DNA of 64,000 nt, from positions 3,782,001 to 3,846,000 of the forward strand of contig NZ_JAUSXF010000001.1 in the NCBI RefSeq assembly GCF_030816475.1, in the 5' to 3' direction. The DNA is from Arthrobacter pascens. GTDB lineage: Bacteria > Actinomycetota > Actinomycetes > Actinomycetales > Micrococcaceae. The notes below the pieces were generated by a model. That model was not told the DNA's origin. It worked only from the letters and a program-made list of their open reading frames with translations, and did not search any database. Each line of letters opens with the position of its first letter. The stretch's first letter is position 1. Positions 45,300 to 54,825 of this stretch are shown here, piece by piece. Position numbers and translations under genes: made by a program.

Positions 45300-45809
45300 A
45301 TGGCCTCCCCGCTCCCCCGCGACCCCATCGCCGACGCCCAGCGCAACTGGGAAGAACACGGCTGGGCCGATGTTGCGGCACCCATGGCCGCCATTACGGC
45401 GGTCATGCGCACCCAACAGATCCTGCTGGCCCGGATCGAAGGCGCCCTGAAACCCTTCGGCCTGACGTTCGCGCGCTATGAACTGCTCGCACTCCTGAGC
45501 TTCGCGCGCAGCGGCGCGCTGCCCATGAACAAGGCGAGCGCCCTGCTCCAGGTCCATCCCACCTCGGTGACCAACGCCGTCGACCGCCTTGAAGGCGCCG
45601 GACTGGTGACCCGCTCACCACATCCCACCGACGGCCGCACCACGCTGATTGAGCTCACCGCGGAGGGCCGTACCGTCGCCAAAAGTGCGACGGCGGTGCT
45701 CAACACCGAGGTGTTCGGCCAGTCGGGGTTCGCGGGCGAAGACGTCGACCAGCTGATCCGGATTCTTAGCAGCTTCCGCCGGAACGCCGGCGACTTCACG
45801 GAAGGCTGA
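45300..45809 (+). CDS. MarR family transcriptional regulator
   Basis: A 169-residue winged-helix regulator. The HTH is MNKASALLQVHPTSVTNAVDRLEGAGLVTRSPHPTDGRTTLIELTAEG, within flanking dimerisation helices. It is co-transcribed with the acyl-CoA synthetase and probably senses a CoA ester or free acid. The 43540-43555 palindrome is a candidate target. Confidence 0.92.
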   Translation: MASPLPRDPIADAQRNWEEHGWADVAAPMAAITAVMRTQQILLARIEGALKPFGLTFARYELLALLSFARSGALPMNKASALLQVHPTSVTNAVDRLEGAGLVTRSPHPTDGRTTLIELTAEGRTVAKSATAVLNTEVFGQSGFAGEDVDQLIRILSSFRRNAGDFTEG

Positions 45810-45829
45810 GCGCCATCTTGGGCAAGGAG

Positions 45830-45855
45830 GCACCCCGGTCAGGAGACCGGGGTGC
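45830..45855. terminator. bidirectional terminator
   Basis: Perfect 10-bp arms (GCACCCCGGT/ACCGGGGTGC) and a six-base loop lie between the convergent MarR and GH43 genes. TTCC follows on the plus strand. Confidence 0.7.
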
Positions 45856-45873
45856 TTCCATGAGTACGGGGAT

Positions 45874-48800
45874 TCAGCCCTGCGCCTGTTCCTGGTTCTT
45901 CACCACCATGATCCAGCTCAACTGGATGTCATTCGCAGTGGTCGGGGCCAGATTGACGTTGAGCTTGCCCAGGGCGTCCGGGGACCGGCCTGTGTAGGTC
46001 AGCGTAGTGTCCGTCGCTCCGAAGCGTTGGCTGGCTGCCACGACTGTTCCGTTGATGCTGATCTTGGCTGCCCTGTTGGGTGCCGATGACGCCCACGGAT
46101 CGAAGAGTCCGATGTACACCGTGTACTGGCCGGGATCCAGCGCACCGAACATATAGGACAAGTCCTTGCGGCTGGCGGTTTGGGTCACGTAGCGAAGCGT
46201 CGCGAACATGGATCCTCCCGATGTGGTGGACGTGCCGGGGTTGTCGTAGCCCCATACTTTGCCGGTGGCCGGATCAGGCCCCAGGGGCTGGTCTTTCACG
46301 GAGTTGGACAACGGGCCGAGGGCGGACACGGCATCCCGTAGATCGGCATAATCCTGGGTGTCTGATCCGCCCGGATCGGCCAGATAGACGGTACCCTTCG
46401 GGACCACCAGGACGTTGTAGGCAGTGCTTCGGCCGTTGGAGGCGAAGGTCGCCGTGACAGTTGCGCTGCCGGGTGTGTTGAACGCCGCGCCGCTCCAGGT
46501 GACTGCCGACGTCGTCGTGGTTCCGTTCTGGGTGACCACGGCGGTTGACGGCAAGGCAGCCGGGCCCGCGCCGAGTGCCACTTGTTTCGGGACGTCCATC
46601 TGGACGCTGAACTTTCCGCGGTTCTCGAGGTCCTGCAGCTTCCAGGTGTCGTGCCAGTCGAAGGTCAGTCCGCCATTGGCGTCGAACGTCATGGGCAGCC
46701 AGACCTGCGGGGCGTTGGCCAGGTCAGACGGCGTCCAGCGGTCGCCCATGTAAATGAACTTGCCCGCGGCGGCATCCACCGGGATGACAGACGTGCTCTG
46801 CGAGGAGAATGTGGTGTTGGCGTTTGTTCCGATGGCCGGGTTGCCGTGCTGGGTCCATGGTCCGAGCGGAGATGGGGCGGTGGCATAGCGGGCCGCATTC
46901 GCGTCCCAGCCTGTGGCTGCGGACGTAATCAGGTAGTACATTCCGTCGTACTTGAACATGGCCGGGGCCTCACGGGCTTGGCCCTGGAAACTGCGGCTGA
47001 AGTCCACGCCGTCCACCGACCGCGACTTCGGAACATTGAGGTACATGTAACTGGCGTTGAGCCGCGAAACATACATGGTGCGGTTCTCTTCGCTTGAGTA
47101 GACGATGTACCCGGTCCGGGCTGCGTCGTCATCCTGGAAGAGGTTCATGTCGCGCGCCATGCCCAGCTGGGAGGGGTACTGGTTGTTGGGGTCGTTTGCC
47201 GGGATCTGGTCCAGGCGGTAGCTGTCGACATACCGGAAGGGCCCGAACGGACTGTCCGACACAGCAACTCCCGCCTGGGCCTTGGCGTACTGCGCGTTGG
47301 ACGTGGTGGACGGCCCATCGGCATGGACCCATAGGACCCACTTGTTGGTGGACTTGTTGTAAATGACCTTCGGGCGCTCGAGGACCACGGCCCGGCCAGC
47401 CGCGTTGCCCGAGCCGTTGCTGTCAAGGTCACGGAAGACGGCGTCCTTTTCATGCGTCGTGTAGTCGGCGTAGAGGGAGGTGAAGTACGGGTCCGTGTCC
47501 AACTGGGCGCGGGAGGTCAAGGCCTTAAGTGCCAGCCCTTCGTCCTTCCAGTTGTAGAGGTCGTAGGAGGAATAGGCATGGACGCCGGGCATGGGCTGGT
47601 AGCCGTTGGAGCGGTCCTCGCCATACCAGTAGTAAATGGTCTTGCCAGCGGCGTCCTTGGCGGGGATCACCTGGCCGCCATGGGCCTGGATGGCCTTGGC
47701 GTTGCTGTCCAGCCAGGGCTTCCCGGGCCGGAATGAATCATAAGTGACCAGTTTGCGCAGGGCCTTCGTCGCCGCGTCTATTGCCTCGTAGGCTGCCTTA
47801 ATGGCCGCGGTGTCGGTAGAGGCAGCGTCCACCAGGGACTGCGCTGCCGCAAGCTTCTGCTTCAGAACATCAACGCTGTCCGTTGCATACAACGACGCCT
47901 GCTCCTGGCTCAGGCTGGCCTGCCGGATCTTTTCGCCCAGCAGTGCCGTGGTGTGTTCCAGCGGCTTGCGGATCAGCACGAAGTTCAGGGCGGGGTCCAG
48001 GAAGGTGTTGGTGCGTCCGGCCTGGCTGTGCGCCTGCAGGTTCAAGGTGCTGTCGGTGACCTGCACAATGAAGGTTTTCTCCAATGCGGTGCTGCCGGCG
48101 GATGCGGTTCCAAGAACTGCCCCTTCAGCCATGAGGTCCATGGTGCGGCCGGCCCAGCCGCCCGGGAGCTTGAATCCGAAGGTGACATCGTAGCTGCCGC
48201 TGGGCAGGTCGAAGTCGTATTTGACCGCGCGCTGGCTAAGGACCGAGCCGGCCGGCGGGGCGTCGTAAAGGATGGAGTCATACTTGCCCAGCGTCGTGTT
48301 GGTGTTGGCCTTCGGATTGGAGAATGCATCCGAGACATAACCCCAGCTGCCCCCCGTCTTTGCGTCCTGACCCAGAGGCTGGTCTGAGCGGGACTGGAAG
48401 ATACCCAGCGTGTCGCCGTCTGCCACCTTGTCCGTAACCGACGCGCCGCTGTTGGCGAAGTACAGCATGCCGTTGGTGGATACCAACTGCGCGAGAGTCG
48501 GCTCCGGGAAGCCTGCGGGAGCCTCATCCGCGGCCATTCCGGGTGTCGCCGGGATCAGCAGGGAGGCGCCGACGGCAGCAGCGAGCGTTGCGCCGGCTGC
48601 CCGCCGGCCACGGACCCCGGCAGCAGCCTTGGCCGCTGCGAGAGCATAACCGGACAGGTGCCGGGAGCGGAAGGCGGCGAAGCCGGCCGCCCCGAGGAGG
48701 GCCATGCCGAGAACGGCGAGCGCTGGTGCCCAGGACCACACTGTTCCGGGGACTACTGCGGCGGGCAACTGTGGCGGGAGGGCGGCTATTTGACCGGCCA

Positions 48801-49803
48801 GCGGAACGGCAACAGCGCCGTCGTCGGGGCGGGTGAACAGCACGCTGTGTGCTTCACCGGCGGCCAGGGCAACAACCTTGGGGCCTACGCCATCGGGCAA
48901 TGTGCCTTGGCCAGCATTGTTCTCGCCCCAGGCGAAGACCTTGCCCGACTCGGTGGCCACAAGGTTGTGGTAGCCGCCCGCTGCAATCGCAGTGACTTTT
49001 TCGGAAGCGAGTTCCGCGGGCACGTTGAGCTGGCCGTACGCGTTGGATCCCCAGGCAAGGACCTTGCCGTCGGCCGTCAGGGCGAGGGAGTGCGTTACTC
49101 CGGCGGAGACCGCCGTGATGCGGGTGGCCTTGACTTCTGCCGGGATTTCCAGCTGGCCGGCGTCGCTGCGCCCCCAGGCGGTGACCTGGCCTGTGCTGTC
49201 AAGGGCGAGGTTGAAGCCCGAGCCTGTGGCTGTCTGTTCGATTTGCCTGCCGCCCAGTTCGGCCGGGATCTGGTTCTGCGCGAATGCGTTGTCACCCCAG
49301 GCGACCAGGGTGCCGTCAGTCTTCAGCGCCACGGAGTTGCTCCCGCCGGCGGAGATCTTCCTTACACCGGTCAGGGCGGCCGCGGGGACAGCGGACTGTC
49401 CACTGGAGTTGCCGCCCCAGGCAACGACACCGCCGTCCCTGGACAAGGCCAGTGAATGGCTGGCACCTGCGGCGACGGCGGTGAACTTGGTCTTGCCGGC
49501 GGCAGGAACTGTGGATTGCCCGGCCGAATTGGAGCCCCAGGCGAGGAGTTGGCCGGGCTGCGTCACGGCGACAGTGTGATTGTTCCCCGCTGCCAGCTGC
49601 ACGATGGGATCGTTCCGGTAGCCGGCTGGAAGAGTGGTTTGTCCGGCGTCATTGGCGCCGAAGGCAAACAGGTATGTGGGTTCGGCGGTGGGGGAAGGAG
49701 TCGGGGCGGGTGTGGTGGCGCTCGCAGCGCCCGCCGCCAATTGACTCGTGGCGGCGATGAGCAAGGCTGCCAAGGCCGCCTTGAATCTCAGTTGAAGCAT
49801 CAT
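45874..49803 (-). CDS. RCC1-repeat/GH43 galactosidase chimera with internal membrane/signal segment
   Basis: About 1309 residues counted from the ATG at 49803 (GGAG upstream; an ATG three bases later is equally good). In order: signal peptide (FKAALAALLIAATSQLAAGAASA), about seven RCC1-like repeats of the AWGxNxxGQxxVPA type (residues about 45-325), a membrane helix (SWAPALAVLGMALLGAAGFAAF) with a basic tail, a second hydrophobic signal-like stretch ending GMAADE, a sugar-binding-like domain, a FIVAR-like helical segment, a GH43 catalytic domain (ERPKVIYNKSTNKWVLWVHADG, REAPAMFKYDGMYYLITSAATGW), an Ig-like domain and a second binding-like domain. The catalytic part resembles GH43_24 exo-beta-1,3-galactanases. 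The layout suggests joining of a membrane-anchored RCC1 protein with a secreted galactosidase. Confidence 0.85.
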   Translation of the reverse strand: MMLQLRFKAALAALLIAATSQLAAGAASATTPAPTPSPTAEPTYLFAFGANDAGQTTLPAGYRNDPIVQLAAGNNHTVAVTQPGQLLAWGSNSAGQSTVPAAGKTKFTAVAAGASHSLALSRDGGVVAWGGNSSGQSAVPAAALTGVRKISAGGSNSVALKTDGTLVAWGDNAFAQNQIPAELGGRQIEQTATGSGFNLALDSTGQVTAWGRSDAGQLEIPAEVKATRITAVSAGVTHSLALTADGKVLAWGSNAYGQLNVPAELASEKVTAIAAGGYHNLVATESGKVFAWGENNAGQGTLPDGVGPKVVALAAGEAHSVLFTRPDDGAVAVPLAGQIAALPPQLPAAVVPGTVWSWAPALAVLGMALLGAAGFAAFRSRHLSGYALAAAKAAAGVRGRRAAGATLAAAVGASLLIPATPGMAADEAPAGFPEPTLAQLVSTNGMLYFANSGASVTDKVADGDTLGIFQSRSDQPLGQDAKTGGSWGYVSDAFSNPKANTNTTLGKYDSILYDAPPAGSVLSQRAVKYDFDLPSGSYDVTFGFKLPGGWAGRTMDLMAEGAVLGTASAGSTALEKTFIVQVTDSTLNLQAHSQAGRTNTFLDPALNFVLIRKPLEHTTALLGEKIRQASLSQEQASLYATDSVDVLKQKLAAAQSLVDAASTDTAAIKAAYEAIDAATKALRKLVTYDSFRPGKPWLDSNAKAIQAHGGQVIPAKDAAGKTIYYWYGEDRSNGYQPMPGVHAYSSYDLYNWKDEGLALKALTSRAQLDTDPYFTSLYADYTTHEKDAVFRDLDSNGSGNAAGRAVVLERPKVIYNKSTNKWVLWVHADGPSTTSNAQYAKAQAGVAVSDSPFGPFRYVDSYRLDQIPANDPNNQYPSQLGMARDMNLFQDDDAARTGYIVYSSEENRTMYVSRLNASYMYLNVPKSRSVDGVDFSRSFQGQAREAPAMFKYDGMYYLITSAATGWDANAARYATAPSPLGPWTQHGNPAIGTNANTTFSSQSTSVIPVDAAAGKFIYMGDRWTPSDLANAPQVWLPMTFDANGGLTFDWHDTWKLQDLENRGKFSVQMDVPKQVALGAGPAALPSTAVVTQNGTTTTSAVTWSGAAFNTPGSATVTATFASNGRSTAYNVLVVPKGTVYLADPGGSDTQDYADLRDAVSALGPLSNSVKDQPLGPDPATGKVWGYDNPGTSTTSGGSMFATLRYVTQTASRKDLSYMFGALDPGQYTVYIGLFDPWASSAPNRAAKISINGTVVAASQRFGATDTTLTYTGRSPDALGKLNVNLAPTTANDIQLSWIMVVKNQEQAQG

Positions 49804-49876
49804 CGGTTCTCCAGAGGTGGATGAAGGTTGGCCTGTTGCCAAGAGCGTCCCGGACCGGGGAACCGGGCTGGACTCC

Positions 49877-49905
49877 AAAGTATTGGGCAAACAACATGTT
49901 TGCAA
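49877..49905 (-). promoter_or_regulatory. promoter with embedded operator for the GH43 gene
   Basis: On the minus strand TTGCAA (49900-49905) and TACTTT (49877-49882) are spaced by 17 bp. The perfect inverted repeat GCAAACA-ACA-TGTTTGC (49887-49903) fills the space between the two boxes and touches the -35. A repressor at this place would exclude RNA polymerase. Confidence 0.65.
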
Positions 49906-49910
49906 TAGGT

Positions 49911-49933
49911 CTTATTAAATGGTTTGTAATAAG
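49911..49933. promoter_or_regulatory. AT-rich inverted repeat between GH43 and MFS genes
   Basis: CTTATTA (49911-49917) and TAATAAG (49927-49933) are perfectly inverted around nine bases. This is the most AT-rich stretch of the region and is a plausible second regulator site. Confidence 0.45.
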
Positions 49934-49997
49934 TCGGGTCGCCAGAGGGTCCTGCGCTGGTCAAAGTCTCTGCCCTCCCGTAACCTTGAAGCGAGTC

Positions 49998-50011
49998 CGT
50001 GAACGTTCACG
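49998..50011. promoter_or_regulatory. perfect palindrome before MFS gene
   Basis: CGTGAACGTTCACG is a 14-bp perfect palindrome 25 bp before the MFS start. A weak promoter (TGGTCA, 17 bp, TAACCT at 49981-49986) lies just upstream, so the site would be near the transcription start. Confidence 0.5.
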
Positions 50012-50035
50012 TTTCGAAGAAGAATCGAATCCCCT

Positions 50036-51262
50036 ATGACGATTGCGCCATTCCTAGCTCAACAGCCCACAAGCGAGGCGCGTCGTGCGCGCCTTGCGGT
50101 CAACTTACTGTTCTTCACCAACGGCGCCATCTTCGCCAGCCTGCTCCCGAGGTACCCGGACATCAAAACGGATCTCGGGCTGTCCAACGCGGCGTTCGGC
50201 CTGGCAGTTGCAGCTTTTCCCCTGGGCGCACTGCTGGCCGGCCTGAGCGCCGGAATGCTCGTGCGCAGGTTCCGGTCCTCCAGGGTGGCAATCGTTGCCA
50301 CCGTCCTGGCGTCGCTCGGTATTCTCCTGGCTGGCAGCGCCCCAGCGTGGGTGGCCCTTGCCGGCGGTCTTTTCCTTGCGGGCTCTATGGATGCCATCAC
50401 CGACGTGGCGCAGAATTCCCATGGCCTCAGGGTGCAAAGGCTCTACGGAAGGTCGATCCTTAACTCGTTCCATGCCGTATGGAGTGTCGGGGCCGTCGTT
50501 GGAGGCCTCGTCGGCGCCGCTGCAGCGGAACTGGCCGTACCTCCTCCTGTCCATCTCGCCGTCGCCTCAACCGTTTTCAGCCTCATGGCGGTCCTGTCTT
50601 ACAGGCTTTTGCTTTCGGGGCCGGAACCCCTAGAAGCCCCTGGCGACAATGACACGGGAGAGGGAAGCCCGAATGACTTCGGCGGGTTGCTTCAGTCCAA
50701 GGCTATCTACGGGGCGCTCCTTGCCCTCGTGATCATTGCCTCCGCCGGGGCACTCGTGGAGGACTCCGGAAGCTCTTGGTCCGCCATCTACCTCTCGGGC
50801 TCCCTCGGGGCATCGGCCTTCATGGCGGGCGCAGGCTTTGTGGCACTCCAAGGAATGCAGTTCGTGGGACGGATAATCGGTGACCGCCTGGTGGACCGCT
50901 TCGGCCAACGCGCTGTTGCCCGCTGCGGAGGACTGATTGTTCTGGCGGGCATGGGCCTTGCCCTGTCCTTCCCAACGATCATCGGCACTGTCATCGGTTT
51001 CGGTCTCGCCGGTCTCGGTGTCGCCACCCTCATTCCCGCCGCCATGCATGCCGCAGACGAGTTGCCGGGCCTCCGGGCGGGGGCGGGACTCACCATCGTC
51101 AGCTGGCTGCTACGACTGGGCTTCCTTCTTTCTCCCCCTGTCGTCGGTGCAATTGCAGACGCCTCATCACTGCGGCTCGGCCTCGTCGTCGTGCCCCTCG
51201 CAGGCCTTCTGGTAATACTTTTTGCCCGCGTCCTCAGCCCGCGTCCTGACCCCGCGTCCTGA
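50036..51262 (+). CDS. MFS transporter (YbjJ/fucose-permease-like)
   Basis: A 408-residue major facilitator with about 12 membrane helices. NLLFFTNGAIFASLLPRYPDIKTDLGLSNAAFGLAVAAFPLGALLAGLSAGMLVRRF is the first half motif region; SMDAITDVAQNSHGLRVQRLYGRSILNSFHAVWSVG matches YbjJ-like transporters. The substrate is unknown. It is divergent from the GH43 gene, and a palindrome lies in front of it, so a sugar transporter or an effluxer of related compounds is possible. The in-frame ATG at 50036 is preferred. Confidence 0.85.
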   Translation: MTIAPFLAQQPTSEARRARLAVNLLFFTNGAIFASLLPRYPDIKTDLGLSNAAFGLAVAAFPLGALLAGLSAGMLVRRFRSSRVAIVATVLASLGILLAGSAPAWVALAGGLFLAGSMDAITDVAQNSHGLRVQRLYGRSILNSFHAVWSVGAVVGGLVGAAAAELAVPPPVHLAVASTVFSLMAVLSYRLLLSGPEPLEAPGDNDTGEGSPNDFGGLLQSKAIYGALLALVIIASAGALVEDSGSSWSAIYLSGSLGASAFMAGAGFVALQGMQFVGRIIGDRLVDRFGQRAVARCGGLIVLAGMGLALSFPTIIGTVIGFGLAGLGVATLIPAAMHAADELPGLRAGAGLTIVSWLLRLGFLLSPPVVGAIADASSLRLGLVVVPLAGLLVILFARVLSPRPDPAS

Positions 51263-51304
51263 CCCCGGGCAGCAAGGAACACAGCACCGCCGGCTGGAGG
51301 CTTC

Positions 51305-51955
51305 CTAGCGACCGGACCTGCGGCGCACGCTCCTGACCACAAGCCCTACCACCATCAGTCCCAGCGCAACGTAGACCACGTAATTGAGGAACCGCGAATA
51401 CTGTTCGATCAGCCTGTACTGGGTGCCGAGCAGGAAACCAAGGCCAATGAGTGCCCCGTTCCACAGACCGCTTCCAGCGAGGGTGAAAACGCTGAAGGTG
51501 CCCAGGTGCATGCTTGAGGCGCCGGCCGGAAGCGAAATGAGGCTACGGACACCGGGGAGCAGGCGTCCGAAGAAGACGGAAGACCTGCCGTGGCGGCGGA
51601 ACCAGCCTGCTGCATTGTCAAAGTCTTCCCTGTCCACCAGCGGCAGCCGGGACAGGCCGCGGATGGATCTTTCCAGGCCCAGCCGGGCCCCCAGCCAGTA
51701 CAACATGAGGGCGCCGAGATAGGCGCCCAGGGTGCTGGTAATGAAGACGAGGACCAGGCTCAAGGACCCCTGTTTGGCGAGATAGCCCGCCAGGGGAAGA
51801 ATGACCTCGCTGGGGATGGGCGGAACGACAGTCTCGGCCAGAGTGAACAGCCCCACGCCCCATTCGCCAAGGGCATCGATGGCCTGGGCGGCCATCCCCA
51901 CGAGCCCGGTCAGGTTGTCGGCTGCACCGGACGCAGCTACTGATGCTCCCTCCAC
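51305..51955 (-). CDS. DedA family membrane protein
   Basis: A 216-residue membrane protein of the DedA/SNARE-associated family. ETVVPPIPSEVILPLAGYLAKQGSL and STLGAYLGALMLYWLGARLGLERS are the first conserved block. The second is GRSSVFFGRLLPGVRSLISLPAGASSMHLGTF, which carries the FxRxxPxxR motif. Members are lipid scramblases or transporters needed for membrane homeostasis and undecaprenyl-phosphate recycling. GTG start with GAAGGA upstream. Confidence 0.9.
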   Translation of the reverse strand: MEGASVAASGAADNLTGLVGMAAQAIDALGEWGVGLFTLAETVVPPIPSEVILPLAGYLAKQGSLSLVLVFITSTLGAYLGALMLYWLGARLGLERSIRGLSRLPLVDREDFDNAAGWFRRHGRSSVFFGRLLPGVRSLISLPAGASSMHLGTFSVFTLAGSGLWNGALIGLGFLLGTQYRLIEQYSRFLNYVVYVALGLMVVGLVVRSVRRRSGR

Positions 51956-52011
51956 CTATTCCTTCCAGCTAATTCTTTCCACTGATTCCTGACCTGTCAG
52001 CCATTGCGTGG

Positions 52012-52788
52012 TCAGCGGTGCTTGAACTCGGGCTGGCGCTTTTCTGTGAAGGCCGCCATGCCTTCCTTCTGGTCTTCCGTGGCGAAGAGCGAGTGGAAGA
52101 TTCGGCGCTCGAACAGAACGCCCTGGGCCAGGCCGGTTTCAAAGGCAGCGTTCACGGCTTCCTTCGCCGCCATGGCCACCGGTTTCGACTTGGATGCAAT
52201 GATCTCGCCCGCTTTGAGCGCTTCGTCCACTACATCCTCCGCGGGTACGACGCGGGAGACCAGTCCGCTGCGTTCGGCCTCCTCCGCGCCGATGAACCGT
52301 CCGGTCAGGATGAGGTCCATTGCCTTGGCCTTGCCCACAGCCCGGGTCAGGCGCTGGGAGCCCCCCATTCCCGGGAGCACGCCAAGGTTGATCTCTGGCT
52401 GGCCGAACTTCGCGTTGTCCCCGGCGATGATGAGATCGCACATCATAGCCAGCTCGCAGCCACCGCCCAGGGCGAAGCCGGACACTGCGGCGATGGTGGG
52501 AATGCGGAGCCGGGTGAAATCCTCCCAGCCGCGGAACCAGTCGGCGGCGTACATGTCCATGTAGCCCTGAAAGGCCATCTCCTTGATGTCCGCCCCGGCG
52601 GCGAATGCCTTGGAGGAGCCGGTGATTACCACGGCCCCCACTCCGGGATCAGTGTCCATGGCCCGGACAGCAGCCACCACCTCTTCCATGGTGGCCTGGT
52701 TCAGGGCGTTCAGCGCCTCGGGCCGGTTCAGGGTTACCAGGCCCACCCGGCCGCGCCGCTCCACGAGGATATTGGAGTACTCCGTCAT
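52012..52788 (-). CDS. enoyl-CoA hydratase
   Basis: A 258-residue crotonase-family enzyme. The oxyanion-hole segments are [20 protein letters not shown] and [47 protein letters not shown], which retain both catalytic glutamates of hydratases. It hydrates an enoyl-CoA; in this operon methacrylyl-CoA to 3-hydroxyisobutyryl-CoA is the likely step of valine breakdown. It overlaps mmsB by four bases. Confidence 0.92.
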   Translation of the reverse strand: MTEYSNILVERRGRVGLVTLNRPEALNALNQATMEEVVAAVRAMDTDPGVGAVVITGSSKAFAAGADIKEMAFQGYMDMYAADWFRGWEDFTRLRIPTIAAVSGFALGGGCELAMMCDLIIAGDNAKFGQPEINLGVLPGMGGSQRLTRAVGKAKAMDLILTGRFIGAEEAERSGLVSRVVPAEDVVDEALKAGEIIASKSKPVAMAAKEAVNAAFETGLAQGVLFERRIFHSLFATEDQKEGMAAFTEKRQPEFKHR

Positions 52789-53744
52789 GCTTGATTCCCG
52801 TCATCCAGCGCTGCGTCTGCCCCCGCGGTACCACCCTGTGATTTGTCCCGGATATCCGTGATGATCCCGGAGAAATCCCGGCCGGCGCCGCCTTCAGCGG
52901 CAAACCTATCGTAGATTTCCGACGCGAGAGGCCCCAGACGGGCTGCCACGCCGGTGCTCTGCAGGGCATTTACGGCGAGTTTGAGGTCCTTGGCCATCAG
53001 TGCCCCGGCAAAGCCCGGCTGGTAGTCGCGGTTGGCTGGACTGGTGGGAACCGGTCCGGGAACGGGGCAGTTGGTGGTCAGTGCCCAGCACTGGCCGGAT
53101 GCGGCTGAAGCGACATCGAACAGCGCCTGATGGGTCAGTCCCAGCTTCTCGCCCAGGACGAATGCCTCGCTCACGGCGATCATGGACACTCCCAGTATCA
53201 GGTTGTTGCAGATCTTTGCGGCCTGCCCGCCACCGTGCCCGCCGCAGTGAACCACCCGCTTGCCCATCACTTCCAGCATCGGCCGCACGGTCTCGAAGTC
53301 ATCCGGCTCGCCGCCCACCATGAAGGTGAGGGTTCCTGCCTCCGCACCCACCACGCCACCCGAGACCGGGGCATCCACAGCCAGGTGTCCGGCGTCGACG
53401 GCAAGCGCCGAAGCTTGCAGCGCCTCATCGACATTAATGGTGGAGCAGTCCAGGAACATGGTGCCGGGGGCTGCCGCGGCCAGCAGCCCGGGCTGACCGT
53501 CCACGCCCCGGTAGGCATCCAGGACATGCTGTCCGCTGGGGAACATGGTCAGTACCACTCCCGCTCCGGACACTGCCTCCACAGGGCTGGCTGCCGTGGG
53601 CACGCCCTGGGCCTTGGCGGTTTCGAGTGCGGCAGGCACGACGTCGAAACCCACCACGTGATATCCCCCTTTCACCAGGTTTACGGCCATGGGTCCACCC
53701 ATATGGCCCAGGCCCAGGAAAGCGATGGTGGCGTTGTCAGGCAT
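52785..53744 (-). CDS. mmsB: 3-hydroxyisobutyrate dehydrogenase
   Basis: A 319-residue beta-hydroxyacid dehydrogenase. The NAD-binding N-terminus is [28 protein letters not shown], the substrate motif [22 protein letters not shown], and the catalytic Lys lies in [25 protein letters not shown]. It oxidises 3-hydroxyisobutyrate to methylmalonate semialdehyde with NAD+ in valine catabolism. It sits between the hydratase and hydrolase genes and overlaps the latter by eight bases. Confidence 0.95.
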   Translation of the reverse strand: MPDNATIAFLGLGHMGGPMAVNLVKGGYHVVGFDVVPAALETAKAQGVPTAASPVEAVSGAGVVLTMFPSGQHVLDAYRGVDGQPGLLAAAAPGTMFLDCSTINVDEALQASALAVDAGHLAVDAPVSGGVVGAEAGTLTFMVGGEPDDFETVRPMLEVMGKRVVHCGGHGGGQAAKICNNLILGVSMIAVSEAFVLGEKLGLTHQALFDVASAASGQCWALTTNCPVPGPVPTSPANRDYQPGFAGALMAKDLKLAVNALQSTGVAARLGPLASEIYDRFAAEGGAGRDFSGIITDIRDKSQGGTAGADAALDDGNQA

Positions 53745-54825
53745 GATCCGTCTCCTTTGACCGAAGGTTCAGTTCCCTATCGCCCAGCGGCGCGAAAAAC
53801 CGCTCCACGTCCTCTGTCTGTACCTCGCGCAGGGTGGCGGGCTTCCACTGCGGCGAACGGTCCTTATGCACCACCTGCGCCCGGATTCCTTCGCGGAAGT
53901 CGGGTGCGGCCAGGAACCTGAGCCCCACCCGGTATTCCTGCGCCAGGGCTTCTTCCAGCGTCAGGCCCTTGACCCGCCGGAGGGATTCCAGGGCCACCTT
54001 TACCGCCGTGGGCGACTTCTCTTCGATAGTCCTGGCCGCCTCGGCCGCCTCTCCCCCGCTGTCCCGGAGGCGGCGGACAATGTCCTCGGCGTCGGAGGAT
54101 GCGTAGCAGGTGTCAATCCATTTCCGCTGTTCCACCAGCGCGGATGCGGGAGGCGTTTGGACGAAACGCGCGACGGCGGCTCCTGCGGTTTCGCTTTCGA
54201 GCTCCGCCGCCAGCTCCGGAAGCCTTTCCGACGGGATGTAGTGATCCGCAAGGCCGAGGAACAGCGCGTCCGCGCCGCTGAGGTGGGCTCCTGTCAGGGC
54301 AGCATGGGTCCCGGCCTCGCCAGGCGACTTCGCGAGAAGCCAGGTCCCTCCGACGTCGGGGACAAATCCGATGGTGGTCTCTGGCATGCCCATCCTGGTC
54401 CGGCCGGTGACTATTCGCACCGACCCGTGCGCGGAAATTCCCACGCCGCCGCCCAGCACCAGTCCGTCCATGAAGGCGACGTATGGCTTGGGATATGCCG
54501 AAATCATGGCATTCAGGCGGTATTCCGACTGCCAGAAGGCGGCCGTTTGCGCTCCTCCGGTGAGCATGTCCTGGTAAATGGCAACAATGTCCCCGCCGGC
54601 GCACAGGCCCCGTTCTCCGGCGCCCCGCACCAGGACGGTCGCCACGCCGTCGTCGTCTGCCCATGCGGTGAGCTGCTCCAGCATCGCCGCCACCATCCCG
54701 GCAGTAAGTGCATTGACGGCCCTTGGCCTGTTCAGGGTGATCACCCCCAGATGGCCGCGACGCTGGAACAGCACTTCTGCACTGGCCTGCGCTCCGTCTG
54801 GCGAATCCTCCGGAAGATCGGCCAT
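53737..54825 (-). CDS. 3-hydroxyisobutyryl-CoA hydrolase (enoyl-CoA hydratase/isomerase family)
   Basis: A 362-residue crotonase-superfamily protein, longer than hydratases as expected for HIBYL-CoA hydrolase. GAGERGLCAGGDIVAIYQDM and MDGLVLGGGVGISAHGSVRIVTGRTRMGMPETTIGFVPDVGGTWLLAK are the oxyanion-hole motifs; the C-terminal region EEALAQEYRVGLRFLAAPDFREGIRAQVVHKDRSPQW is specific to this subgroup. It frees 3-hydroxyisobutyrate for MmsB. Its start shares one base with the mmsA stop. Confidence 0.93.
   Translation of the reverse strand: MADLPEDSPDGAQASAEVLFQRRGHLGVITLNRPRAVNALTAGMVAAMLEQLTAWADDDGVATVLVRGAGERGLCAGGDIVAIYQDMLTGGAQTAAFWQSEYRLNAMISAYPKPYVAFMDGLVLGGGVGISAHGSVRIVTGRTRMGMPETTIGFVPDVGGTWLLAKSPGEAGTHAALTGAHLSGADALFLGLADHYIPSERLPELAAELESETAGAAVARFVQTPPASALVEQRKWIDTCYASSDAEDIVRRLRDSGGEAAEAARTIEEKSPTAVKVALESLRRVKGLTLEEALAQEYRVGLRFLAAPDFREGIRAQVVHKDRSPQWKPATLREVQTEDVERFFAPLGDRELNLRSKETDHA

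Noticed and set aside
43767..45557. A 596-codon open frame antisense to the acyl-CoA synthetase and MarR genes
   Set aside because: The sense genes carry all conserved motifs; the antisense product is low-complexity and has no family features.
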